64,000 nucleotides of DNA from Plotosus lineatus (Eukaryota > Chordata > Actinopteri > Siluriformes > Plotosidae): NCBI GenBank assembly GCA_024760905.1, contig CM045731.1, positions 26,243,501 to 26,307,500 of the forward strand, written 5' to 3'. Position numbers and translations under genes: made by a program. Shown here piece after piece: positions 21,181-31,904 of this stretch. Under the pieces are notes generated by a model that was not told the origin of the DNA, made no database searches, and saw only the letters and a list, made by a program, of their open reading frames with translations. Within the stretch, counting starts at the first letter, position 1; every line of letters begins with the position of its first letter.

Positions 21181-22513
21181 CATTTCTACTGCGGGAAGAA
21201 ATTTCCCTTGCTGCTATATTACATAAGCAATGTGGCATGTGACAGTATCTCATGATGATTTTGTGATCTTGGGCTTTGAATATTTTAACACTGCAAGCTG
21301 CAGTAAAGTTCTCACGAAAACTGTGGAAAATTGAACCAAACAGACGTCTTTTGTTTTCGTGAGCTCAGGGGCATGACACGTTGGGATCATGGGACAACAA
21401 AGTATTGCACTTGGCTTTCTATTTATTTAATACTGCTCCACTCATTCTTTATACTGTAAATGATTTGTGTAAACAAAGGGTTTAGTATTGTCCTTCTGGA
21501 CCTTCGTGATCAGCAACAGTATAGCAGATGACCAGATTAGGAGTTGAGTCATCTGGAAAATGTCTGGGCCACAACGCAACGCAAATTTCCGTGTCATAAA
21601 ATGTGAAATCGATAGCTGTGTGGGTATAGCGGTGGTGGTGGGTTGCTGGTAGTGATTTCTCTCTCGGGTAATTAGTGGGTAATAATGGCATACAGTTCCA
21701 GTTTGACACAGTGGGAATCTGGTTATTGGATTCGCCTCAGGACTTCATATTAACATCACTTTATGTGTGTGTGTGTGTGTGTGTGTGTACTTACTCTTAT
21801 TCCACAGTTCCTCGAATACATGTTCTGAGGTGTCCCGTTATAATACATAAATGTATAAATTTATTTATTTTTGAATGAACCGTCATATGTTCCTGTTTTT
21901 ACTTACATTTTATCAGTGTTTTCATCACTAACCACCAGCATTAATATCACTAATAGAAGTAAGTTCTACAGTTTTTTTAAACAAACTTAAATTAACATTT
22001 TTTTGTATTAACTATTAACTAATTGCTTTACAATGACATTTAAATATGCTAATTATGTTAATCAGGGAAAATGCTATATGTACCATATACGACGTGATAA
22101 GCGCACAGAGCGCTTAAAAAAATTGGAGTGGGTGGGCGCTTATTAAAACGATTACCAGCAGAGTGGAACGGTAGGTGCTTCTTCCCATCGAGGTGGAAAA
22201 TATAAATAATAACAGAACAGTAAAAGAGTTTTACTGGTATTTGTGTTATTCATTTTGTGATATCAAACAAACTACTTACATGAAAGCTGAAAATAAACAG
22301 AAAACAGCATAATTAAAAAAAAAAAAAAGACTTTTCCTTCCCTTATTTTTCCCTCCTGTGCTGTTCCGTTAACCCCTTAACCAACCATTTTTTTGACAAA
22401 AACGTTCCTTTTTCAGACCAATTTTTTTTAAGTTCTTTACTTTATGCTGAATACGAAATTCAAGTCTATTTTTAATTTTTCATCTATTTTGGCATGCAAC
22501 TGTAATTTGAAAT
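21181..22513. other. gene-free interval
   Basis: AT-rich sequence with a (TG)n tract at 21763-21788 and an A-run at about 22315. No gene, RNA or mobile element is recognised. Confidence 0.5.
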
Positions 22514-23405
22514 TACCCCTTTCGGCAGAGACGAGATAACTCGCCTTTTTTTTTAAGAAAAGAAAAAGAAAAAGAAAAGAAATTACAATCAAAAGAAATT
22601 ACAGTCAGTGTGTGTGATATTTATCAAAACATGGAACCACACATAAAGGTACAAGGCACATCTTACACATATACCGTGACTCCTTCCTAATTGGTTTCCC
22701 TCTATGGTCACGTTTCTGACTGCATACAACACATCGTTTTGTTGGATTTGCCTTTTTCTCTGTTGGCGGGATTTCCTTGGGGAAATGTCCAGGTGTATTC
22801 CGTGTACTTACTGCACCTGCTGATGGTCTACCTGGGGATCTCCGTGGTGGCAGTTCTGATCCATACTTTGTGATGATGTCACGTATGATTTGTAGACGAA
22901 ATTTGAGATGTGTGAGGCATTATGTGCAATTTCTTGCGTCAATCAGTTCATCATCTTCACTTTCGCTTGAATATTCATTTCTGATGAGCTGGCACTCTCA
23001 TCAGACGTATCCAAGCCTCTAAGAGAAGCTTCAGTATCGCTGTTGTCATCACTGTTATCCATTGGGATAAGGGATGCCGAGAAATTTCAAGGAAATCGTA
23101 AAATACGAGGCCGAGAGTACCGATTCTAAAGAGCGCGACACTCCCCCTTTGACTCTTTGCGGGTTACTGAGTCGAAACGTTTCGCCGCTTACCTCTTGTC
23201 TAACGTTGCCTTGAGATGCCATAGTTCATTTTTTTGAGGCGTATGATGATGAGTAGTGTACGATAACATCCTCAGGCATCAATAGAAATGACGAGTAAAG
23301 CCGCTTCCCTCTGGTTTTGAAAGCGTAAGTTTTGGCGAGTTAACTCGTCAATGACTGGAAAATACAATTTGGGTGATTGCGAGTATACTCGTCTCTGCCG
23401 GGTTA
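22514..23405 (-). mobile_element. piggyBac-type transposon, internally deleted
   Basis: The left end 'CGGCAGAGACGAG' (from 22523) and the right end 'ctcgtctctgccggg' (23389-23403) are inverted repeats, with further similarity in 'taactcgc'. TTA remains at both outer borders, compatible with a decayed TTAA target. Inside, minus-strand pieces of a piggyBac transposase start and end are joined, with the catalytic middle missing. This element sits immediately beside the start of the tRNA array. Confidence 0.7.
22605..23062 (-). pseudogene. piggyBac transposase, N-terminus fused to C-terminal zinc finger, broken
   Basis: From an ATG at 23062 the minus strand reads MDNSDDNSDTEASLRGLDTS, an acidic start typical of these proteins, then loses frame. 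Further on, another frame reads 'TKRCVVCSQKRDHRGKPIRK' followed by 'YMCKMCLVPLCVVPCF' and a stop: the Cys-rich C-terminal domain that closes piggyBac transposases. About 400 residues including the DDD catalytic core are missing. Confidence 0.75.
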
Positions 23406-23913
23406 GAAGTCTGGACGATTCTTCTTGAGTTTGGAGTAGTCCATGTTCACGGAGAAGAACTTGTACTGATCAGTTGGCGTATTTTCCCTTTGGCCACTGG
23501 GGTTCACACAGCCAAGGGATTCCAACCAATGGTCTTCAATTATGATAATGACAATTTGATGGCATTTTCCATCTGTCTCTTCTCAACCCCAAGACTTCCA
23601 ACCCATATTTGGTCAATGATAGATAGGTTCATTTCATGATCTCTCACGCCAAGGATTTATAATTTGTTCATACTCCGTTTTAACAACAGATATACTTTGT
23701 TTCTGGCAAATTGCTTTTGACAGACGATTGTGCTGCATGAACAAGATCATTTCTCAGTTTTTCCACAGTGAACAAGGGTAGGACAAGGACAGGGAGGAGA
23801 GGATTGCTTCCATCTCCAGAAATATGGGCCATCACAACAATACTCTGCATTTGGTTCATCATTAACGTTTCCAGGAACTGACATGCTTCCTCTGCACAAA
23901 GCAGCTTGGTGGT

Positions 23914-23986
23914 CACCCCATGTGGGACTTGAACCCACAAGCTTTGGCTGAGAAGGCCAACACCTTATCCATTAGGCCACAGCGGC
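23914..23986 (-). pseudogene. tRNA-Arg-like (TCT), outermost copy, decayed
   Basis: Anticodon loop CTTCTCA, with an unusual C after the anticodon region where the other copies have A. Acceptor strands GCCGCTG and ATGGGGT pair poorly. It is the left-edge copy of the array and the most changed Arg(TCT) member. Confidence 0.8.
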
Positions 23987-24175
23987 GCAGGTGATGCTAA
24001 GCTCCATTTTGTGGTCTGAAAATGTTAAATATATTCACTTGATTTTTTTTCTCACCAATGCATTCCCAGCTGCTGGATTTAAAATTGTTGAAACTCAAAC
24101 TGTTCCACGAATGTCCTATATCTCAATAGTTTTTTTCTCGTCACCACCAGCTCCCAATTGAAGCAACCCACATGC

Positions 24176-24247
24176 GAGCAGAGGATGGTTTCGATCCATC
24201 GACCTCTGGGTTATGGGCCCAGCACTCGCCCACTGCGCTACTCTGCT
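24176..24247 (-). pseudogene. initiator tRNA-Met-like (CAT), left-edge copy
   Basis: The anticodon arm CTGGG-CCCATAA-CCCAG and the T-loop ATCGAAA are intact, but the D-arm differs from the consensus (GCGC...GAGT, one mismatch) and the discriminator base is C instead of A. Probably decaying. Confidence 0.75.
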
Positions 24248-24768
24248 TGAGTGTCAATTGAGTTTCGGTTTCACCTCATACTTTCTTGTTAAGGCGGCCA
24301 GTGCCTTTTTCCTTTTGGACACTGGTGCTCACACAGCCAAGGGATTCCAACCAATGGTCTTCAATTATGATAATTACAATTTGATGGCATTTTACATCTG
24401 TCTCTTCTCAGCCCCAAGACTTCCAACCCACATTTGTTCAATGATAGAGAGGTGCATTTCATGATATCTCAGGCCAGGGTCTTCTCAACACAAGGATTTA
24501 TAATTTGTTCATACTCAGTTTTAACAACAGATATAATTTTTTCTGGCAAACTGCTTTTGACCCACAATTGTGCTGTGTGAACAAGATAATTTCTCAGTTG
24601 TTCTACAGTGAACAAAAATTGGACAAGGACAGGCAGGAGAGAGCAGTTTCAATCTCCAGACCTCAGGCTTGTGAGCCCATCACACAAGCAGCACAATACG
24701 CTGTCGCGTGTCATCACTGATGTTTCCTGAAACCTCCATGCTTACTCTGCAAAATGCAGCCTGGTTGT

Positions 24769-24841
24769 CACCCCAGGTGGGACTTGAACCCACAATCTTT
24801 GGCTTAGGAGGCCAATACCTTATCCATTAGGCCACTGAGGC
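24769..24841 (-). tRNA. tRNA-Arg (CCT)
   Basis: A full cloverleaf can be drawn: acceptor GCCTCAG/CTGGGGT, anticodon stem TTGGC/GCCAA with loop CTCCTAA, T-stem GTGGG/CCCAC with loop TTCAAGT. A TTTT tract lies about 15 nt past the 3' end on the minus strand, a plausible RNA polymerase III stop. Confidence 0.85.
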
Positions 24842-25045
24842 CCACACAGAAACTGCTGCCCATATGACCACTGAATTCTATTCTGTGTTCTGTGAATGAC
24901 TGATCTGTTTTCATGAAAGGCTGACACACCTGAATTGTTTCAGCTGCAGCATTTTACTTGACTTGGACTCACATGGATCAACATTTGTTCTTTCCAGGAA
25001 TTGTTGTTGATTGTCACCAAGTTCACAATTAAACTACCAAAATGT

Positions 25046-25117
25046 TAGCAGAAGATGGTTCTTTTCCATCGACCTCTGGGTTATGGGCCCAGCACGCCCC
25101 CCTTGCAGTACTCTGCT
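25046..25117 (-). pseudogene. initiator tRNA-Met-like (CAT), decayed
   Basis: Keeps the CAT anticodon loop and stem, but the T-loop reads AAAAGAA instead of ATCGAAA, removing the B-box, and the D-stem (CTGC/GCGT) is disturbed. Confidence 0.8.
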
Positions 25118-25628
25118 TGAGTGGCAACTGCAATATACTTCACCTCAGACTTTCTGGTGAAGGCGGCCAGTGCCTTTTTCCTTTTGGCCACTGGTGCTCA
25201 CACAGCCAAGGGATTCCAACCAATGGTCTTCAATTATGAGAATCACAATGTGATGGCATTTTACATCTGTATCTTCTCAGCCCAGGACTTCCAAACCACA
25301 TTTGGTCAATGATAGATAGGTTCATTTCATGATCTCTCTTGCCAAGGGCTTCTCAACCCAAGGATTTATAATTTGTTCATACTCAGTTTTAACAACAGAT
25401 ATACTTTTTTCTGGCAAACTGCTTTTGACCCACAAGGTGAACAAGATAATTTCTCAGTTGTTCCACAGTGAACAAAAATTGGACAAGAACAGGCAGGAGA
25501 GAGCAGTTTCAATCTCCAGACCTCAGGCTTGTGAGCCCATCACACAAGCAGCACAATACGCTGTCGCGTGTCATCACTGATGTTTCCTGAAACCTCCATG
25601 CTTACTCTGCAAAATGCAGCCTGGTTGT

Positions 25629-25701
25629 CACCCCAGAAGGGACTTGAACCCACAATCTTTGGCTTAGGAGGCCAACACCTTATCCGTTAGGCCACTGAGG
25701 C
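25629..25701 (-). pseudogene. tRNA-Arg-like (CCT) with T-stem damage
   Basis: Identical in plan to the other CCT copies, but the 3' strand of the T-stem is CCCTT rather than CCCAC, leaving one mismatch and one G-T pair. Anticodon arm and acceptor are intact, so function is not excluded. Confidence 0.7.
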
Positions 25702-25905
25702 CCACACAGAAACTGCTGCCCATATGACCACTGAATTCTATCCTGTGTTCTGTGAATGACTGATCTGTTTTCATGAAAGGCTGACACACCTGAATTATTT
25801 CAGCTTCAGCATTTTACTTGACTTGGACTCACATGGATCAACATTTGTTCTTTCCAGGAATTGTTGTTGATTGTCACCAAGTTCACAATTAAACTACCAA
25901 AATGT

Positions 25906-25977
25906 TAGCAGAAGATGGTTTTGATTCATCGACCGCAGGGTAAGCGGCCCAGCACGCTCCCGCTGCGCTACTCTGCT
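25906..25977 (-). pseudogene. initiator-Met-derived tRNA-like, anticodon position GCT
   Basis: The body is recognisably initiator Met, but the anticodon loop is CCGCTTA, the stem CTGGG/CCCTG has a T-T mismatch, and the T-arm reads GATGA-ATCAAAA-CCATC. TTTT follows 4 nt after the 3' end. Confidence 0.85.
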
Positions 25978-26480
25978 TGGGTGGTACCTGCAATAAACTT
26001 CACCTTATACTTTCTGGGTAAGGTGGCCAGTGCCTTTTTGCTTTGGCCACTGGGGCTCACACAGCCAAGGGATTCCAACCAATGGTCTTCAATTATGATA
26101 ATGACAATTTGATGGCATTTTCCATCTGTCTCTTCTCAACCCCAAGACTTCCAACCCATATTTGGTCAATGACAGATAGGTTCATTTCATGACATCTCAC
26201 GCCAAGGTCTTCTCAACCCAAGGATTTATAATTTGGTCAAACACAGTTTTAACAAGAGACGTACTTTTTCTGGCAAATTGCTTTTGACAGACGATTGTGC
26301 TGCATGAACAAGATCATTTCTCAGTTTTCCCACAGGGAACAAAGGTTGGACAAGAACAGGGAGGAGAGGATTGTTTCCATCTCCAGAAATATGGGCCATT
26401 ACAACAACACTCTGCATTTGGTGCATCATTATCGTTTGAAGGAACTGACATGCTTCCTCTGCACAAACCAGCTTGGTGGT

Positions 26481-26553
26481 CACCCCAGGTGGGACTTGAA
26501 CCCACAATCTTTGGCTTAGAAGGCCAACACCTTATCCATTAGGCCACAGGGGC
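26481..26553 (-). tRNA. tRNA-Arg-like (TCT)
   Basis: Anticodon loop CTTCTAA on a perfect TTGGC/GCCAA stem; T-arm intact. Acceptor GCCCCTG/CTGGGGT has a T-T mismatch at pair 6-67. No TTTT is present just downstream on the minus strand. Confidence 0.65.
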
Positions 26554-26742
26554 ACAGGTGATCCTAGCCTCCATCTTGTGGTCTGCAAATGTTAGATATG
26601 TTCACTTGATTTTTTTTCGCACCAATGCGTTCCCAGCTGCTGGATTTAAAACTGTTGAAACTCAGACTGGTCCACAAATGTCCTATATCTCCATAGTTTT
26701 TTTCTCGTCACCACCAGCTCCCAATTGGCGCAACCCACATGA

Positions 26743-26814
26743 TAGCAGAGAATGGTTTCGATCCATCGACCTCTGGGTTATGGGCCCAGCACGCTCCCGC
26801 TGCGCTACTCTGCT
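26743..26814 (-). tRNA. initiator tRNA-Met (CAT)
   Basis: Shows the vertebrate initiator hallmarks: A1-T72 pair, three G-C pairs next to the CCCATAA loop, and A54/A60 in the T-loop ATCGAAA. One T-stem pair is G-T (CCATT). No TTTT within about 90 nt downstream. Confidence 0.8.
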
Positions 26815-27326
26815 TGAAGGTCAATTGAGATTAGGTTTCACCTTATACTTACTTCTTAAGGCGGCCAGTGCCTTTTTCCTTTTGGCCACTGGTGCTCACA
26901 CAGCCAAGGGATTCCAACCAATGGTCTTCAATTATGAGAATCACAATGTGATGGCATTTTACATCTGTATCTTCTCAGCCCAGGACTTCCAAACCACATT
27001 TGGTCAATGATAGATAGGTTCATTTCATGATCTCTCTCGCCAAGGGCTTCTCAACCCAAGGATTTATAATTTGTTCATACTCAGTTTTAACAACAGATAT
27101 ACTTTTTTCTGGCAAACTGCTTTTGACCCACAAGGTGAACAAGATAATTTCTCAGTTGTTCCACAGTGAACAAAAATTGGACAAGAACAGGCAGGAGAGA
27201 GCAGTTTCAATCTCCAGACCTCAGGCTTGTGAGCCCATCACACAAGCAGCACAATACGCTGTCGCGTGTCATCACTGATGTTTCCTGAAACCTCCATGCT
27301 TACTCTGCAAAATGCAGCCTGGTTGT

Positions 27327-27399
27327 CACCCCAGGTGGGACTTGAACCCACAATCTTTGGCTTAGGAGGCCAACACCTTATCCGTTAGGCCACTGAGGC
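27327..27399 (-). tRNA. tRNA-Arg (CCT)
   Basis: All stems pair (acceptor GCCTCAG/CTGGGGT with G-T and T-G wobbles). Loop CTCCTAA. AAAA on the plus strand at 27309-27312 gives a TTTT stop 15 nt downstream, itself inside a CTGCA/TGCAG hairpin. Confidence 0.88.
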
Positions 27400-27603
27400 C
27401 CACAAAGAAACTGCTGCCCATATGACCACTGAATTCTATCCTGTGTTCTGTGAATGACTGATCTGCTTTCATGAAGGGCTGACACACCTGAATTATTTCA
27501 GCTGCAGCATTTTACTTGACTTGGACTCACATGGATCAACATTTGTTCTTTCCAGGAATTGTTGTTGATTGTCACCAAGTTCACAATTAAACTACCAAAA
27601 TGT

Positions 27604-27674
27604 TAGCAGAAGATGGTTTTGATTCATCGACCGCAGGGTAATAGGCCCAGCACGCTCCCGCTGCCGACTCTGCT
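27604..27674 (-). pseudogene. initiator-Met-derived tRNA-like, anticodon position TAT
   Basis: 71 nt: one base lost in the D-arm (TCGGCAGC instead of TAGCGCAGC), damaging the A-box. Loop CCTATTA, stem with a T-T mismatch. TTTT begins 4 nt after the 3' end. Confidence 0.85.
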
Positions 27675-28177
27675 TGGGTGGTACCTGCAATAAACTTCAC
27701 CTTATACTTTCTGGGTAAGGCGGCCAGTGCCTTTTCGCTTTGGCCACTGGGGCTCACACAGCCAAGGGATTCCAATCAATGGTCTTCAATTATGATAATT
27801 ACAATTTGATAGCATTTCACATCTGTCTCTTCTCAACCCCAGGACTTCCAACCCATATTTGGTCAATGACAGATAGGTTCATTTCATGACATCTCACGCC
27901 AAGGTCTTCTCAACCCAAGGATTTATAATTTGGTCAAACACAGTTTTAACAAGAGACGTACTTTTTCTGGCAAATTGCTTTTGACAGACGATTGTGCTGC
28001 ATGAACAAGATCATTTCTCAGTTTTCCCACAGGGAACAAAGGTTGGACAAGAACAGGGAGGAGAGGATTGTTTCCATCTCCAGAAATATGGGCCATTACA
28101 ACAATACTCTGCATTTGGTGCATCATTATCGTTTGAAGGAACTGACATGCTTCCTCTGCACAAACCAGCTTGGTGGT

Positions 28178-28250
28178 CACCCCAGGTGGGACTTGAACCC
28201 ACAATCTTTGGCTTAGAAGGCCAACACCTTATCCATTAGGCCACAGGTGA
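28178..28250 (-). pseudogene. tRNA-Arg-like (TCT) with lost acceptor strand
   Basis: An 8-base deletion relative to the 26481 copy removes most of the 5' acceptor strand ('ccacaggtgatcc' where others have 'ccacaggggcacaggtgatcc'). Anticodon and T arms are otherwise intact. Confidence 0.85.
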
Positions 28251-28431
28251 TCCTAGCCTCCATCTTGTGGTCTGCAAATGTTAGATATGTTCACTTGATT
28301 TTTTTTCGCACCAATGCGTTCCCAGCTGCTGGATTTAAAACTGTTGAAACTCAGACTGGTCCACAAATGTCCTATATCTCCATAGTTTTTTTCTCGTCAC
28401 CACCAGCTCCCAATTGGCGCAACCCACATGA

Positions 28432-28503
28432 TAGCAGAGGATGGTTTCGATCCATCGACCTCTGGGTTATGGGCCCAGCACGGTCCCGCTGCGCTACTCT
28501 GCT
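28432..28503 (-). tRNA. initiator tRNA-Met (CAT), one D-stem change
   Basis: As 26743 but with a perfect T-stem. A single change gives CCGT instead of GCGT in the D-stem, creating one C-C mismatch. Confidence 0.75.
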
Positions 28504-29015
28504 TGAAGGTCAATTGAGATTAGGTTTCACCTTATACTTACTTCTTAAGGCGGCCAGTGCCTTTTTCCTTTTGGCCACTGGTGCTCACACAGCCAAGGGA
28601 TTCCAACCAATGGTCTTCAATTATGAGAATCACAATGTGATGGCATTTTACATCTGTATCTTCTCAGCCCAGGACTTCCAAACCACATTTGGTCAATGAT
28701 AGATAGGTTCATTTCATGATCTCTCTCGCCAAGGGCTTCTCAACCCAAGGATTTATAATTTGTTCATACTCAGTTTTAACAACAGATATACTTTTTTCTG
28801 GCAAACTGCTTTTGACCCACAAGGTGAACAAGATAATTTCTCAGTTGTTCCACAGTGAACAAAAATTGGACAAGAACAGGCAGGAGAGAGCAGTTTCAAT
28901 CTCCAGACCTCAGGCTTGTGAGCCCATCACACAAGCAGCACAATACGCTGTCGCGTGTCATCACTGATGTTTCCTGAAACCTCCATGCTTACTCTGCAAA
29001 ATGCAGCCTGGTTGT

Positions 29016-29088
29016 CACCCCAGGTGGGACTTGAACCCACAATCTTTGGCTTAGGAGGCCAACACCTTATCTGTTAGGCCACTGAGGC
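29016..29088 (-). tRNA. tRNA-Arg (CCT)
   Basis: Same as 27327 except one D-loop base (AACAGATA instead of AACGGATA). Downstream TTTT present. Confidence 0.82.
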
Positions 29089-29292
29089 CCACAAAGAAAC
29101 TGCTGCCCATATGACCACTGAATTCTATCCTGTGTTCTGTGAATGACTGATCTGCTTTCATGAAGGGCTGACACACCTGAATTATTTCAGCTGCAGCATT
29201 TTACTTGACTTGGACTCACATGGATCAACATTTGTTCTTTCCAGGAATTGTTGTTGATTGTCACCAAGTTCACAATTAAACTACCAAAATGT

Positions 29293-29363
29293 TAGCAGAA
29301 GATGGTTTTGATTCATCGACCGCAGGGTAATAGGCCCAGCACGCTCCCGCTGCCGACTCTGCT
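29293..29363 (-). pseudogene. initiator-Met-derived tRNA-like, anticodon position TAT
   Basis: Identical to the 27604 copy over its 71 nt, including the D-arm base loss. Confidence 0.85.
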
Positions 29364-29873
29364 TGGGTGGTACCTGCAATAAACTTCACCTTATACTTTC
29401 TGGGTAAGGCGGCCAGTGCCTTTTCGCTTTGGCCACTGGGGCTCACACAGCCAAGGGATTCCAATCAATGGTCTTCAATTATGATAATTACAATTTGATG
29501 GCATTTCACATCTGTCTCTTCTCAACCCCAGGACTTCCAACCCATATTTGGTCAATGATAGATAGGTTCATTTCATGATATCTCACGCCAAGGTCTTCTC
29601 AACCCAAGGATTTATAATTTGGTCAAACACAGTTTTAACAAGAGACGTACTTTTTCTGGCAAATTGCTTTTGACAGACGATTGTGCTGCATGAACAAGAT
29701 CATTTCTCAGTTTTCCCACAGGGAACAAAGGTTGGACAAGAACAGGGAGGAGAGGATTGTTTCCATCTCCAGACCTCAGGCTTGTGGGCCATTACAACAA
29801 TACTCTGCATTTGGTGCATCATTATCGTTTGAAGGAACTGACATGCTTCCTCTGCACAAACCAGCTTGGTGGT

Positions 29874-29946
29874 CACCCCAGGTGGGACTTGAACCCACAA
29901 TCTTTGGCTTAGAAGGCCAACACCTTATCCATTAGGCCACAGGGGC
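29874..29946 (-). tRNA. tRNA-Arg-like (TCT)
   Basis: Identical to the 26481 copy, including the 6-67 mismatch. Its upstream spacer is chimeric: 'ccagacctcaggcttgtggg' is B-type sequence inside an A-type half-unit. Confidence 0.65.
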
Positions 29947-30135
29947 ACAGGTGATCCTAGCCTCCATCTTGTGGTCTGCAAATGTTAGATATGTTCACTT
30001 GATTTTTTTTTGCACCAATGCGTTCCCAGCTGCTGGATTTAAAACTGTTGAAACTCAGACTGGTCCACAAATGTCCTACATCTCCATAGTTTTTTTCTCG
30101 TCACCACCAGCTCCCAATTGGCGCAACCCACATGA

Positions 30136-30207
30136 TAGCAGAGGATGGTTTCGATCCATCGACCTCTGGGTTATGGGCCCAGCACGCTCCCGCTGCGCTA
30201 CTCTGCT
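30136..30207 (-). tRNA. initiator tRNA-Met (CAT), consensus copy
   Basis: All stems pair. Relative to the usual vertebrate initiator there are two changes, A at position 9 and G in the D-loop (GCGGGAGC). A1-T72, A54 and A60 are kept. Confidence 0.88.
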
Positions 30208-30719
30208 TGAAGGTCAATTGAGATTAGGTTTCACCTTATACTTACTTCTTAAGGCGGCCAGTGCCTTTTTCCTTTTGGCCACTGGTGCTCACACAGCCAA
30301 GGGATTCCAACCAATGGTCTTCAATTATGAGAATCACAATGTGATGGCATTTTACATCTGTATCTTCTCAGCCCAGGACTTCCAAACCACATTTGGTCAA
30401 TGATAGATAGGTTCATTTCATGATCTCTCTCGCCAAGGGCTTCTCAACCCAAGGATTTATAATTTGTTCATACTCAGTTTTAACAACAGATATACTTTTT
30501 TCTGGCAAACTGCTTTTGACCCACAAGGTGAACAAGATAATTTCTCAGTTGTTCCACAGTGAACAAAAATTGGACAAGAACAGGCAGGAGAGAGCAGTTT
30601 CAATCTCCAGACCTCAGGCTTGTGAGCCCATCACACAAGCAGCACAATACGCTGTCGCGTGTCATCACTGATGTTTCCTGAAACCTCCATGCTTACTCTG
30701 CAAAATGCAGCCTGGTTGT

Positions 30720-30792
30720 CACCCCAGGTGGGACTTGAACCCACAATCTTTGGCTTAGGAGGCCAACACCTTATCCGTTAGGCCACTGAGGC
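30720..30792 (-). tRNA. tRNA-Arg (CCT)
   Basis: Same sequence as 27327, with the TTTT stop downstream. Confidence 0.88.
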
Positions 30793-30996
30793 CCACAAAG
30801 AAACTGCTGCCCATATGACCACTGAATTCTATCCTGTGTTCTGTGAATGACTGATCTGCTTTCATGAAGGGCTGACACACCTGAATTATTTCAGCTGCAG
30901 CATTTTACTTGACTTGGACTCACATGGATCAACATTTGTTCTTTCCAGGAATTGTTGTTGATTGTCACCAAGTTCACAATTAAACTACCAAAATGT

Positions 30997-31067
30997 TAGC
31001 AGAAGATGGTTTTGATTCATCGACCGCAGGGTAATAGGCCCAGCACGCTCCCGCTGCCGACTCTGCT
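30997..31067 (-). pseudogene. initiator-Met-derived tRNA-like, anticodon position TAT
   Basis: Same 71-nt form as 27604. Confidence 0.85.
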
Positions 31068-31570
31068 TGGGTGGTACCTGCAATAAACTTCACCTTATAC
31101 TTTCTGGGTAAGGCGGCCAGTGCCTTTTCGCTTTGGCCACTGGGGCTCACACAGCCAAGGGATTCCAATCAATGGTCTTCAATTATGATAATTACAATTT
31201 GATGGCATTTCACATCTGTCTCTTCTCAACCCCAGGACTTCCAACCCATATTTGGTCAATGACAGATAGGTTCATTTCATGACATCTCACGCCAAGGTCT
31301 TCTCAACCCAAGGATTTATAATTTGGTCAAACACAGTTTTAACAAGAGACGTACTTTTTCTGGCAAATTGCTTTTGACAGACGATTGTGCTGCATGAACA
31401 AGATCATTTCTCAGTTTTCCCACAGGGAACAAAGGTTGGACAAGAACAGGGAGGAGAGGATTGTTTCCATCTCCAGAAATATGGGCCATTACAACAATAC
31501 TCTGCATTTGGTGCATCATTATCGTTTGAAGGAACTGACATGCTTCCTCTGCACAAACCAGCTTGGTGGT

Positions 31571-31643
31571 CACCCCAGGTGGGACTTGAACCCACAATCT
31601 TTGGCTTAGAAGGCCAACACCTTATCCATTAGGCCACAGGGGC
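31571..31643 (-). tRNA. tRNA-Arg-like (TCT)
   Basis: Same as 26481, with the single acceptor mismatch and no adjacent TTTT. Confidence 0.65.
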
Positions 31644-31832
31644 ACAGGTGATCCTAGCCTCCATCTTGTGGTCTGCAAATGTTAGATATGTTCACTTGAT
31701 TTTTTTTCGCACCAATGCGTTCCCAGCTGCTGGATTTAAAACTGTTGAAACTCAGACTGGTCCACAAATGTCCTATATCTCCATAGTTTTTTTCTCGTCA
31801 CCACCAGCTCCCAATTGGCGCAACCCACATGA

Positions 31833-31904
31833 TAGCAGAGGATGGTTTCGATCCATCGACCTCTGGGTTATGGGCCCAGCACGCTCCCGCTGCGCTACTC
31901 TGCT
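31833..31904 (-). tRNA. initiator tRNA-Met (CAT), consensus copy
   Basis: Identical to the 30136 copy. Confidence 0.88.

Noticed and set aside
25906..25977. Genuine tRNA-Ser(GCT)
   Set aside because: The body is initiator-Met-like, lacks the long variable arm of tRNA-Ser, and has a mismatched anticodon stem. The GCT is best read as drift.
26558..27010. A 150-codon ORF repeated almost identically five times in the array (also 28247, 29951, 31648, 36265)
   Set aside because: It runs antisense through the initiator Met sequence and spacer, and its conservation follows DNA-level homogenisation of the array, including noncoding parts. No domain or start context supports a protein.
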